Assembly: GCA_036345935.2 (NCBI GenBank)
Contig: JADWOT020000001.1
Coordinates: 3,366,106-3,430,105 of the forward strand
Origin: Taenia hydatigena
Taxonomy: Eukaryota > Platyhelminthes > Cestoda > Cyclophyllidea > Taeniidae
Length of the DNA stretch: 64,000 bases
Reading direction: 5' to 3'
In this document: positions 10,082-29,700 of the stretch, piece by piece
Layout: each line of letters begins with the position of its first letter
Numbering within the stretch: position 1 is the stretch's first letter
Made by a program: the position numbers and the translations under genes
Notes under the pieces: model-generated
What the model saw: the letters and a program-made list of their open reading frames with translations, nothing else
What the model was told of the DNA's origin: nothing
Databases searched by the model: none

Positions 10082-13000
10082 ATGCCCATCCGGCGAAGGA
10101 TAAAAAATTCCGTTGGGCATTACTCACGCGCTGAACTCTTAGTGAGAGAAGCCACGTCCAACGATCCCTCCATGCCCAGTGTGGAACTTCTTTTGCAAAT
10201 TGCAGACATGACACTAACACCATCTCTGTATGCTGATACGGTAGGCATGATATGGAAGCGGCTGAACGATAAATGTAAAAATTGGCGGCATATCTATAAA
10301 GCCCTTGTTGTTATTGAGGCCTGTTTGCAGTATGGAAGTTTGCGGGTAAATTTTTTTGATCCATGTATTTTAAACATTCTGTTCCTTTTACTGACATTTT
10401 GTGCTAATACACTGTGATTATCGAGGCACAAAATACCTCCCTTCATTTTAGTTTATTAAAGAGTGTCGCGCTCAACTTCCGCAAATCCTGACCCTCTGTG
10501 ACTTTGTATATTCATATGATCCAAATCTGAATGCTGGATTTCTTATCAGAGAAAAAGCCCAACGTGTAGTAGCTCTCCTAAAAGACGAAAGTCTTCTTAA
10601 ACAGGAGCGTCAGACTGCGAGAATTGGCCGTACAAGAGGTAAGTTTACGACTCTTTACGTGTGGAAGGTGTTAAGTTTAAATGTGTGCATTACTTTCTCG
10701 TCCAGTGAACTTTCAGTCATGTGCTTCCTTTATTTACTCAGACAGAGGAAACAATCTCGATTATAGACGTCGTGCTAGATCGGTCTATAATCCTTCGGAT
10801 GCGTACGTGGCGCGTACAGACGCAGAGGAAGACGAACACATCAAGATGGCAATGACCCTCAGCCTTCAAAACTCCTCTAATTCCATGCCAAAAGATGACC
10901 TGAACACCAAACCCACGCTTTTGGAGAGTTCACGAAAGGTCAGCAACGCGAGTTCTGCTTTTTCGTATTGGGTTTGGAGATTTAAATCCTGAAAAGTGCC
11001 TAAGAGGAAGATAACTAACTCAGCCCGAATTGGCAGAAGTTGCAACTTTATAATAATAGTTTTTGTTTCGTGAGATTTGTTTCTAATTAAAAGCATTTAT
11101 TGATAATCCAGATACTAATATTTAACTATTCGTTTGATCAGGGTCAGAATAATAAAAAATTTTCAAAAAAAACATTTTTATATGAAATGGCCATTTTCTT
11201 CGGTCTAAGTTACTTAATTGCTGAAAACTGATTGAAACTTTTATTTCCTATGATGACTGCACAATGGAGAGCTACTTGAATCGAGGTATTTCCAACACGT
11301 TAATGCAGAACTACCCAATTTCGATTCTTAATTTCTAGGCAAAAGATGTCACATGATTGTATTATGCGATTCTCTTTACTTCCTGCCGTAAAAAAAACGT
11401 TTCAAACGCGGATGTATCACGAGCAAAGCGCCTTCAATTCGAGTAATAAACTGTTACGTACTTGTTCTTTACTTCGAAATGCTTACATAAGCCGATCAAT
11501 TTGAATTTGCTATTGAACTAGCGGTGCGAGATTTTCATCAAAATTAGTGACAGGAAAGTAGAACTCGTTATGGATTTAAACGGGCCTTGGAAATGAGAAA
11601 AGCGTGTTTTTTAGTTTATCACTCCTTACTCCGCCAGTGGTGTGCATGTCAATTGCTGACATCCATCCTTATCGGTATGCATTCTGTGCAGTCGACGTGA
11701 TTTTCACAGTCACATGAGCAATCTCACCACTCCCCATTGTCGAGAGGGTACTTTAAGCGATTCAAGCTACCACACCACCGCATTACTTGATCGGTTATCC
11801 CTAGTCATTCAATCCACCATCCTTTGCCTCCTCTTTCAGTCGAAGTGCGAAGATTTGCTTTGTTTCAATGATGAGCCTCCCAAGTCGGGACGATTCAACT
11901 CATGGTTGGAGACACGATTCAAGCGCTTCTCCAGCTTATCCGTCTCTGATCTCTGCACTCCCTCCTCCAGTTCAACTGGCGAGTTTATGTTCTAGTTGAT
12001 TGTCTCTTCCTTTCAGTGATTTATTGGAGTTCGTGGAGTAAAGTGACCCTCTGAAATGCGCACATTTGCGTGTAGACTTCCACTCACACAGGTTTCCACT
12101 TAAAGCGAAGGACATTTAACACTGGTGGCTTTGGTGGCTGTTCTTTTATCTCTCCTACTCTCTGTGTGTCTCGCTATTCGCATTTGACGTTTGAGTTCGT
12201 TGCAGGTAAAAACTTGCAACGTTTAGCCTACGCAGTTCACGACCTTGGAATCACTGTACCAACATCCAACGTCAGAGGCCGATTGGATGCTTTAACTCTG
12301 CACTTTGGTACAAAATAATCGGAGAAATGGAACCGTAGGTGGTGTGGTGAAAGCTGCCTAGAATGTGCTAAGAGCCAAAAAGCCTAGGAAGGTGTTAGAC
12401 ATTTGTTTATAGCTAGCATATATGCTGTGAAATATCTTTACTCAAGATAAGTTAGGCTTTTTGAAGACAAATCTTACCGCCACAAAGCTGAAGTAGCTAC
12501 TAACGTGTAATTGTGATTCGCTTGCTCTTCTTCTTCTTCTTCCAAGGCGAGTGATGGATCCACCTAAATGCGGATCGCCCTTGAGATGATAGCGTAGGCT
12601 CTTTTATTCTCCACGGTTAATTAAAAACACACCATTTTTCAAAACACGTGGCTTAAGGCGCAATTGTAGTAAGGACATTCAAGTTAGTGTCATCGACAAT
12701 GACGACATGACATTTGCGGCTTCGTTGAACTTTGAGAATGGATGTCTTAACCGTGGTGAAATCGTGTAGAACGGTGACATTTAGCTGGTTTAGCTCCAGC
12801 AGATGCTATCGTAATCCATACATACACACACGCACACACACACAAATAAAGGAATCTACTCTTGCCTTACATTATCTAACCTCTGTAAGACGCTGTGACG
12901 GATGGCAAACAAACGGTCCGCTTCGCCTATAAAGCTGCCAATTTTTCTTAATGCATTTAGTTTTCTAGCTTTGTAGAAGTATTTTAAGGGGCTCAACAAC

Positions 13001-16000
13001 TGGTGGCATTGACTGAACCCAAGTGTATCCTCCTTTCTCACCTTGCTTAGCTCATACCTTCTATGAACCTGTGGTTCTTTTCATTTACAGACCCTGCCCC
13101 ACCGGCAGTGGATAAATGGAGTGTGGACTCATCGCAAGTTCCCCTGTTAAATACCTCGACGGGTTCACAAAAAAGTGACACCTTGGCCGACTTGAGCGGA
13201 CTCGATTTTGGTGCGTTTTAGTGTTCCCTTTCCATTTTTATTATTCGGTTTTTTTCCCTCCTTTCGCACTGGAGAGCAATGCAATCATCACGAGTAGTCT
13301 CATCCTATTTGGCGAAGGCAGCTACCGCTGTCATGTGGGCGGCATCGCACGGCTCACCATTCGGTGTGTGTATCGACTTTTTTAGTCCCAAGTTGGGAAG
13401 GCACCCCATACTACTTTATGGATTTCAGCGTCCATGTGATTGAAGAATCTCCCCTACATGGAAATACTCATGGCTAGCTTTGACTCGCCACAAAGAGCAA
13501 CTTTTAAGCCATTCTTGTGGAAGGAAAGACGGCGTTTTCACTGATGGGAGTTTTTCTTCTCCAAGTATAAGCTACGTGGCAAAGCGTTAGGCGTTGTCAA
13601 GGCTGCCGGCTCTCGCAGAGCAGAGGAGGGCAATTTTGACTGCGAATTACACAACGTGTGGCAAACAGGTCGGAAATGAGGGTGACACTGGATAATGGTA
13701 CGATGCCGACTACCTGTGTTGGAGGGAAGAGAACTTACACATAAATTCGTTTTTTTTTTGATGGGAGGAGATCTTCGAGGTGTAGGGCATAGCCTCTGCT
13801 GCAAACTATGTAGCATTTAAATTAAATAACCGATTAAATTGGTTAAATACATTCGCATAAAGTCAACACCGTGTCACTGACACTTTGAGATGTCAAGTAA
13901 CTAAGTGTTTGTCTATGTGCCAGTGCGCTAAACTCAAGAATGAGCATGTTAAGTAATAGTGACGGGTTCATTTTAGTGCCGATCAAAGTGAATCGCCACC
14001 TACCACGAGAGCGGCGGTGGATGAATGAGAGGTGTTGACGAGACGTTGTCGGAGCAGTTTCATTCATGTTTTATTATTCCGGCAAAATAAAGACCTTTTG
14101 TGGATTAAAGCATTGATTTGCAAATACAAAAGCAGATCGGCGAGAGATGGTGTCCTGCTAGGACGGAATAGATTACTGGCTTGATGGATGACCGACTAAA
14201 ATGCGTATATGATGGATCTACGATAATAAAGCTGCAATCTTGAAAGCCTGTTTTCAGGCCTTTGCATGAACCCACTCACGTCTGAGGTCGTAGCGGTGGA
14301 TTCACACTCATCCACCCATATCCACACTAACCACGTGCGCACAGCAAGAGGGGGAGAGAGAATGACTTATGTTGAATGGTAGAACTGAGCGTGATGTAGC
14401 GGACGTCAACGAATCCCCTTCTTCTCGGAAGACGCGTTAGCAACTCCCTTGAGCTGGAGTGGTGGAGGTGTCCTCATTGACCAAATCACGTACTGACAGA
14501 CTTTACATGAGCTGAGGTTTGTCGCAAAACCTTGGCCACCTTGACACCGTAAGTTGGAATGTGACGACTCTGCATCCAACCGACTGTTAAATGGACAAAT
14601 CGTCTACTCGCCTGAACACGTAGGCACCGAAGACATCCGCCTTGGTGTCCTTGTTCCATCATTTATTCTAGTTGAGAGTTCAAATTGAATCAACCAGTTC
14701 CAGTTTCATGGCGAGGAGGTGGAGCCCCGCAATGCAAGACAAAAAAGAGGAGGTCTGCCACGCTCCCTAATTGTTTACATCATCAAGACCAGGAGAGAAA
14801 CGCTTGCAATAGGGTTTAGCAGCTCCAAAGTTTTTTTTCCAGTTATAAATTTACGATCTTTTTATGACGCTGTGAAAAGTCATTTTGATGAAATCGGGTC
14901 ACGCACAGGTCAACTCAAATATTCTCAATTAAATTTCTCCAAACAAAAATTCGATTTTCAGGAGCCTCCTTCAGCAATTAGACTTGAATGAGTTGTAAAA
15001 ATAGGCTTTAACTCGACCACAAAATACTGTTTGATCAAAGGCATTGTCAACTTCACCACCGCAAAGTCACCAGAATTGTTTTGTTTTGCTTCTCCAAAAC
15101 AAAAAACAAATCATCCTCACTTCAAAAACTAAGCACTTTAAGGCAACCAAATTTGTTTACGACACGATTTGACATCTCGTTTGTGCGTGATCAGAGACTT
15201 CAGGTGTCAAATTATCAGTCATGAGGTCTTTACCAATTGTAGGTCCACTGAGTATTACCACACCAGCAGAGAGGCCATTACTTGACAATTTTGGAGGACA
15301 ATTCATGTCTGGCAAAACGCTGTCACCTTTGTCGTCCTCCACTCTGCCCATGCATAAGACTTCAGCGGACGAATACTTTGAAAGCTTGGCGAGGGGAAGG
15401 GCTCCAGCCGCTGGTACTGCCACTCTACTGCCTGCCTCCACTGTTGATGCGTTTGATGCTGCCCTCGGCACCGCCAAATCTTTAACAGTCCCAGAAAAGA
15501 CGGATTCAAAACTCTCCAACATGCTTGGCAATCATCGAGATTTAGTGGATCTGGACAACATCTGCAAAATTGAGAAACGTGAGTTTAAGGACTTCAACTA
15601 GCCTTAATGACGTAAGATCCTCTTCCCTCGGCTCGAGATCAGCGCATCTTCTCGGGTCAAGTTAGGATCTTCTATTCTTCCGTCAGGGTCGCCATCGATC
15701 ACTCCTCCTGGGTTATGTAATCAAAAAAACTGATCAAGTGGATGCTTACTTGATAAAGTCTGTCAGTGAGTCACACTTTACCTTGTCAACCTGTGATTCG
15801 TCTGATGTGGCACAAGGCCCTCGAAATGCCGTACTTTGATCTCTATACTTCGTTACATTTGGCAGTTGATTTATTTCCGAATGGAGCTGCAAAAGTTAAA
15901 CTTTCTTTACAGTAGACGCGGATTCGGCTGATTGGCATTGCTCTGGAGTGCAAATTACTTGACACAACTCCAAAGTGTGTTTAAGTGCAGATGTCTACGT

Positions 16001-17174
16001 GTGTGTGTGTTTGTTCATTGAATACTGAAGTCAGGTCCTTCAATCTTGAGGCATGGCACGTTTTGATGATCACGAAAGGGAATTTCGTTGATCTTCTTTA
16101 TCTCCAATGCATTGAGATATCGCCGATTGCTCAACCTTGGAACCTCACTGTGCCCTTCCAGTCACTAAAAAGCGATCTGTACTGCTTTGTAAACAGTCGC
16201 TAGGCCGATCATCGCGTGACTATTCCTCCCTCGGACGGATTCCGAAATCCTCATTGCTGAAGATGATGAAGTAGGAGTTTGTCGGACAAGTCCGTCGCTC
16301 TCGCAGATTAGTGCAGTAGTTGCTGTTTTAGAGTGAAAGAGTCTGTAAAACCTCTACGTCCATTGCACCGCATTTGATAATAAAATACAGCAAATAATGA
16401 AAAAACGCCGATGCAACCAACTTCTTACCTTGGAAGAAAAAAAAATACTTTTTAAACATGCCGATCCTCTTAGAATCTGCCTCAAAGGAAAAGCCATCAT
16501 CACAGCTCCCAACAGACGAGCTCTGTTTTCAAACTTTCTAGCTAAAAATTACGCAATTCAATTGCTTCCAGACCAGAAGTTCCCTCCTCTCATACTGCTC
16601 CTCTGAATTTAGCCTCTCTCTCCCATAGCAACTCTTTCCAACGGACGAAAAACACACGTCACACACGTGTGACAGTAGTTATTTGTGAATCCACGTATTG
16701 TAGAAAACCTTGATTTATTCACTTTGCACTTGGTTGGGAGTGAATGCGCGGAATAACTCCTTCCACTTCAAATTTAGCACCTCCGCCCGACACAAAGAAC
16801 ATTTTTGGAAATAGCTACTTAAAAGCGAATGACATGACTGCGATACCATCCATGGGGAAACCCTCATTCAACTGGGGAACAGGAATGGTAAGCCGCTCTG
16901 TTTATCCGTCTTTAAGTGCTTTAAATTTACTTCTTCGCCTCGTTAACACAATTTTGTCACCCTCCTCCTGCACTTCACCTAGTCGCTTCCAACCGTCCAG
17001 CAACAACCCATCCTCAGCCTAGCAAATCAGCCGGCACCGGCGGGCTCCCAACAGCTCACTAGGTACGAACCTCCTTGGCAGACATTCAATGGCCAAGAGC
17101 AAATGACGAACATCTTCACCTCAGCCCCGACCACCAATCAGTTCTCGGTTGCAAGCACCAATCCCTTCCTCTGA
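10082..17174 (+). CDS. EPN: epsin (ENTH-domain endocytic adaptor)
   Basis: Epsins bind PI(4,5)P2 at the plasma membrane through the ENTH domain, ubiquitinated cargo through UIMs, and clathrin/AP2/EH proteins through short motifs. Exons supported by phase: 10082-10345, 10452-10638, 10742-10938, 13091-13210, 15219-15578, 16778-16887, 16983-17174. Exons 1-2 give the ENTH domain (RRRIKNSVGHYSRAELLVRE, ATSNDP, IWKRLNDKCKNWRHIYKAL, then REKAQRVVALLKDE). Exon 3 has one UIM-like helix (EEDEHIKMAMTLSLQ). Exon 4 has SDTLADLSGLDF. Exon 5 carries LGNHRDLVDLDNI, matching the conserved epsin LGPNAALVDLD segment. The last exon ends STNPFL with an NPF EH-binding motif. The start at 10082 aligns with the ENTH start in other epsins. 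Between 10938 (phase 0) and 13091 (needs one carried base) at least one exon is unresolved. Confidence 0.93.
11840..11995 (+). other. candidate alternative terminal exon of the epsin gene
   Basis: A strong acceptor (CTCCTCTTTCAG) is followed by an open frame in phase with the 10938 donor. It encodes SKCEDLLCFNDEPPKSGRFN and then an Arg/Phe/Ser-rich tail to TAG at 11993-11995. If used it would end epsin right after the UIM, removing the clathrin/EH-binding tail. It could equally be the missing internal exon with an unrecognised donor, or a chance frame. Confidence 0.3.
12206..12318 (+). other. candidate exon inside the epsin intron
   Basis: An acceptor (TTCGTTGCAG) precedes 37 codons reading KNLQRLAYAVHDLGITVPTS and on to HFGTK, stop TAA at 12316-12318. 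The composition is protein-like. A weak donor (G/GTACAA) at 12307 would leave one carried base, which is exactly the phase the 13091 exon requires. It could therefore belong to epsin or to an alternative end. It is not in phase with the 10938 donor directly. Confidence 0.3.
12524..12545. repeat. CTT trinucleotide run
   Basis: A short run of CTTCTTCTTCTTCTT lies in the epsin intron. A separate ACAC-type run (about 12821-12844) occurs 300 bp further on. Both are ordinary simple repeats. Confidence 0.7.
13211..15218. other. epsin intron, nothing else recognised
   Basis: This 2-kb intron has a GTGCGT donor and an ATTATCAG acceptor with the phase preserved. It contains no second gene I can support. 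Open frames on the minus strand here have no protein-like features. Confidence 0.5.
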
Positions 17175-23710
<6,536 letters not shown>

Positions 23711-26700
23711 TGAATCTGTGTGCAAAGACCCAGCTCCGGTTCAAGAGCTCCAATATCGTTGTCGGAGACATTCAACGTCTGTAAACGCGGCATCCGGTCA
23801 ACAGAAATAGTCGAAGCTGGTGGTAGACGTGCCAGTCGACAGCCACAAGCCGATATTTCTTGCAGACTCCGACAAAGTGGTTCAACAAAGAGGATACCTG
23901 AAGGCAATTCAGGTCCCAGTGCTGGATTAAAATCCAAAACGAGTGTTGCCAGCGTTGAAAGTTTGGAAAGACTCATGGGAAGCGAAGCGAGTGCATTGGT
24001 ACTGTAGGAAGAGAATTCTTGTTACTGAAGAACTTAAGTAGGTAGCCCAAAAACATGGCTGTGAGGACTTACCTTAGGTTGAGCTCTTCTAACCTCGAAA
24101 GACAGCTAATTTCATCTGGAAGTTGCGAGAGTTTGTTGTGAGAAAGATCCAAAACTACCAGAGAATCTCGAAAGGCCATAATCCTAAAAGTAGTGAAAGT
24201 AATGTGTCCAAGTGCCATACCTCATGGAGGCCATGGTTGAACTACAAGGGTACAGTTCATATATGCTGTCCTAAGCAATCACATGTTGATAGGCCATATT
24301 AAGCCCGGAAAAAAACATTAAATGTCACGAAAAAAGAACGCTTTTGACAATCTTCGGATCTTGCACCCTATAGGAGCAAAAACATGAAAGGCAAGCTGAA
24401 AAGAATTCAGCACTCATCCAAAACAAGACTTACAAATGTACAAAGCCAGGAGATTAAATACAATCGCTCACTCACCCCATTGGGAAGGCTTCAATCCCAC
24501 GACTGGAGAGAAACAACTTCTTGACCACGACGTCCGCATTACATCCTCTGAGCGCCACTGCTTTCCACACCTCCTGATCATCCAGGGGAGGCAGTTCTCC
24601 ATTCTCATCGTTTGTAGGCGCACCAAATCGATGTCCACTGGTCTGCTTTTTCCCTCGTCGTCCCCAGTCGAGAACACCTGACCCCACGGCCACAACCGGT
24701 AGATGCTCGTAGGGGTTTGTAGACACAACTGTCTCATCGGCACAAGGAGCTGTCAAAGGCCCTTTTTTGGGCTCCTGAATGCTTTCAGGTCTGTGACGCT
24801 CCCTTAGCAATGCTTTTACTGCCCCTGTTCCTGAATTTATGACATTTTGCCCGAGGCTTCGAAGCGGATTGGCACTGATGGCAAGTACATTTAGAGATTC
24901 CATAAACCCTAGCTCAGTTGGAATGCTAAAATCGCACAAAAGTGAAGGATTAAAGACCCACTTACGGAGGCACCAGAAGAGGTTACCATTTACTCTACCT
25001 CTTGATTTCGTTACTGGAGAGGTCTAATCGAGCCAGAGCAGGCAGAGCCTTCGAAATGCCGTCTGGCACTATTGAAATGCGATTTCGGCTGAGTTCAAGG
25101 GTGGCTAGCTCGAGGAGACCTTGGAGATGCTCCAGATTGATGGAATCGATTCGGTTGTCGCCGAGAGATACGTCTTTGAGGCGTGGAAAGGCCCTGAGTA
25201 GAGGGATTGCAGAAAGATGGTTTTTGTGAAGAGTTAGAATGGTTAGAGTGGGCAACTTTGGTTCCTCGGTGATTCCAACATCTTCGAGATCATTGTCGGA
25301 AGCATCGAATTCGCGTAAAACTAGACGGGCGGGGAGGGAGGGAAGCGCAGACGGAACGGCAGTTAGCAAATTTAGTATTTTTAAAAAGGCCTTTTAGTTT
25401 AGAAGAAAATAACTGAAATGGCTAAATAATTTGGTAAATGCTACACCACAAGCGTGAAAAGATCACTAGAGGGAATGCTTGAGCGGTAAATAGCTTTGGT
25501 GGTTGGAAGGTCACATTTGGAACACATTCACAAAAAAAAATACACATCCATCTTAAAGTTCTCTATCCAAGTATTCCCCTCCTTATGTTCATTTTACTAT
25601 GTCTGCCTCACTATTCTAGAAGCTTAATCATCGAGTTTTTAAGCGAAGTCTGCTTTGCCTGAATCGTTCAAAAAACCGTAAGTGAAGCAGGGGGCGGAAT
25701 TTGAGAACGCACCTAGACAAGATTGGATCCACCCTTGAGGAAGACGAATTAAGCGGTTTTTGCTGAGATTCAAACTGGTTAGTGCAGGAGGTAGGCTGGA
25801 TGGAACTTGGCTCAGCTGGTTATCCGAGACGTCCTTGAGTGGAGGCAGCAAGAACAGAAAAAAGAAGTCTCAATCGTGATTTGCAAAATTGGCTGCGCTA
25901 AACCAACATATTGATGTCTGGGTTTGAATCTAAGCAAAATTTCTCACAGCAAATGCTCTGGCAACAGGCACTTTCTACGAATGGGTCTACAAGGATGGAC
26001 AGCTTGAGTGTTTAAAAGTTAGTTCTCTATTGACACCAACAAAAAGCACATTTCTCGGTGATTCAACCAAAGTAAGTGGAGGGTTAAACAGAACGAACAA
26101 TCGTGCAATAACAGTTGAGTAAAGTCCCACTCAAGTACTGCGGCCCACTCATAACTTAGTTTCAAAAGGGTCATAAAAGGTTGCCAAGATGAGAACTCGG
26201 AAACGATACCGACAACCGGGAAAAGGAACTAAAAGCCTTTCAAATGGAAAATAGCTGAAGAAAAACAGTCAAATGGAATAAGACATCGCTTTACAAACTA
26301 AATTGTCTGCAGCAGAGTTGTCAACCAGTCAGATGTGAGAAAAGAAATGGAAGTATCAACGAAACCTACAAGTTTCTCCAGCGCCGAGAGATTTCCCAGG
26401 TCATCGGGCAGTGCGGCGAGGCGGTTGTGCGCTAAATCCAACAGCACTAGAGCCGTCAACTGTGTGAAGGCCTTGGGCAGAGTGGCGATTTGGTTTGAGC
26501 TTTGATGGTCGGGAGGGAGGGAAGGTGTAAACCATAGTTAGTTGTCTCGCGCACAAACACAAGAGGCGGAGACAGTGTAGATGCCTCCTGTTCCATAAGA
26601 TACATAACGAATTTTGCATTCGTACCAAAAAGGTTTCGGTGAAGATGGGTAATTCAGTAGTAAAGGTCATCCACTTATCTCGGTACCCAGAGCTAGCCTT

Positions 26701-29700
26701 CCTAAGCCTTCGGTATACCTACATGATTCTGGCCATTGCAAATAAGTACCTCACACATACATCATGGTTCGATCAGGCATTCAGAATTGAGCATTCAACG
26801 CGCTGAATAAATGCCCACGGGAATTATTTCCGAGGCATGACTGGATTATTCGCAACGTGACGTACGCACGCCCATCTGGGAGGCTTTTGCATCGGTCTAA
26901 TGTCTTACCACTGAGCAGACGATCGTGCCACCACCACACAAACCATGTTTCGAGTCTATCCCAGACACCTGCGAATTCGCGTTTGTTGCTTACATTCACA
27001 AGAGGTGACAAGCTGGTTCAAACAGACACACCTCCACCGCTTTAGCGATGTATGGACTGCCACCACTAGAGGCAACGAGAAACCTGATACCCTCCTCTAC
27101 GACAGCATTGATGATCCGATGGTAGCTGGAAAACTTTTATTCCAGTGAGTCCTTTCCAATCAGGGAAAGAGCAAAGTGGAGGAAGACCCTGTCAAAGGTA
27201 TCTGCACACTTTTTTGGATTCAAAGTGCTGTACGAAATTCCATTTAAGCCTAATGTCCACAATCAGCGTCCGCCTTTCTTGAGCCATTGCCTTGCATAAA
27301 CCGAAGTTCAAGGAGTTCCGGTTCAATGCTGCATTGGAGTAGTAATAAGGTCTTACCTCTTGTCTTTAAATAAAATAAAGCCATCTTAGATTAGTGAGGA
27401 TATGTCAACGCTATGTATTTTTAATTCGTTAGTGAGTGTATTTTCCTTATCCATGCCAATTTACACACATTTATCGCCGAAAAATTAAATAGATAAAGAC
27501 GATTTATCAGAACAAGGGGCCATCCGACTTATCACCATGATCTCTGTGAAATGTCTTTGACAATCAGTGATGAGTTTTCCAGGCACAAGGAGCTCAGCAG
27601 AGTGCCAATTTTCGTTGTCACCATTCGGAGATTTATTGCCAACCGGCAGAGCTTTCCAACTCGCAAGCACATCCTTTAATGAATACAGTGGTGAATTTGC
27701 GAGTTGTGTCACGTTTCCCGAGGCACCATGGACACTCCAACCTTCAGAAAGGGTGAAACTCGACCCATTTGTTACAGCATTAAGGTGATGAACCCATTCG
27801 CACACATGTGGCATGTCATGTACCAGTTTAGGGTGAAAGTGACTGTGCGATTAGATCGAATTCAAAATACTAAAACAGGTGAGGGTCGACGCTGATTTTG
27901 GAAAAAGGTGAACTTTTTACTTTCGGGGCAATGCAATTGCTAACAGATTATGCCTTTTCTGGTTGTGATCCCTGGTAGGGAGCATGCCAAACAGACCAGC
28001 GCAGAATCCAAACGCTGTTCAAGTTAAAACAGGCTCAACCATGGAAAATACAGTTGTTTCATGACTAATACAAAAGAAGACATCACTTGTGACTAGCTAC
28101 ATGTTGAGATAACGAGCCCGTAAACAATGACCACATCTTTTATGTGGGCCACTGAGAAACAGCTATATACTAAACCTTCTAAGTTTTGAGACATTCGTGG
28201 AGTGGTTGAAATTACATTTTTATCTCTATCAGCACATCTCCACAAATGCGCGGCAATTTTTTCAAAAAGTTACATCCAAGTTGTACCTTAGGTGGGAAGA
28301 AACGATCTAATTCGAACATGGGAATATTTTAACTGAACATCCCAACTCAAGATGCACAAAAAGTGGAAAGGTGCGAAAGCAAGCTGTTTGCAATGCATAT
28401 CTCATCAGCGAAATTACAAAATATGTCCACAGAAAGCAGAGCATTCTAAACAAACCTGCTTCAGATAGCACTCAAGTAGCTGCTAAGACCCAAAATTACA
28501 CTTAAGAGTAGCAAAGTCTAGCAATCATCAACAAGTGTTTATTAATTAAATTACAAGATGCATTTTGAAGGGGAAATGACCAGCCTAGCCTGAACGAGGT
28601 AAGGAACCTAGCTTCACTTTAATTGGGGAGATTTTAGACAACTCATATTTTGGGGAAATTTATCAATCAAAACTAGCTTGGCCAGTCCGAAGTGCCTACT
28701 TCTTAGATGGTGACAGCCGTTTGCATGACCATTTCGAGAAGTAGAAAACGCGGACTCCCCGACTTTCATGAGTAATTTCATCATCCAGGCGACATGACCT
28801 GACCGCTTGAATGGTTCTAAACGTCGCATTTGTATTATGCATGCGATGCAAATGCGGTGAGTTGGGTACATAATGCGTGTGCCGACATGAAGCAACAACT
28901 TATGAGGACTGTTTATACGGGTACAAAGGCTGACTTCCAATTGCCTCCTTATTTTTAACAAATTTGTTACCAGTGTCACGTACGGGTGACACTTGTTGTG
29001 CATCAAATCATACGCTCTACACAGGTTGGATGAGCCTAAACAGTGCAAAAAGCATAGCGCATTCCTTGTCTGAAGATAATCATAACTTGAAGGAAAAGCT
29101 ATTGCGAGATGTGGCGGTCGCTCTACCTGAGCCAAACCTTGATAGTGAAAACGTCGGGGACTAGAGGTAAGGAAGTTATGCTAAAACAAAAGAGCCAAGA
29201 CACCTTCAAGCCAATATGACTGAAGGAACCATCTTGATTTAAAAGACAGTCGGTGAATAAATCATAGTGTACCTGAGCCTTGATTACGAGAAAAACGAGC
29301 AAAGTGGAGTAATTTGTCGTTACGAACATCATTCAGTGTTATCCAACGCAACACGCATCATCCATAGCTGGCGTGAAAAGTGCGGATTGGACATGAATGA
29401 TAGTCCCAACAAACTGCCAATAAAAGCAGCGCGAAAGAAGCATATTTGCGCGAAAACCCACGTTACGTTAAGAAGACTTTTGGATAAGTACAAAATAAAA
29501 TTGAAGACACCCCTAACTCACCTTAATAAGAACTGTTTCAAATTCACCAACGCTGCTATTTCCTCAGGCAAACCGATCAATTCATTATCCCGAATCTACA
29601 GTAAACAGTAAAAAAATATAAATACTCGGCCTCCCACGACCTTTCAAGTGATTTGGCTAATTTAATGAACCTCATAGGTACGAACATAAACCATCATGTT

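Noticed and set aside
28614..29135. 173-codon minus-strand open frame in the LRRC40-like intron
   Set aside because: No recognisable motif, no splice or start context, and it lies inside an intron supported by phase-perfect flanking exons; treated as chance.
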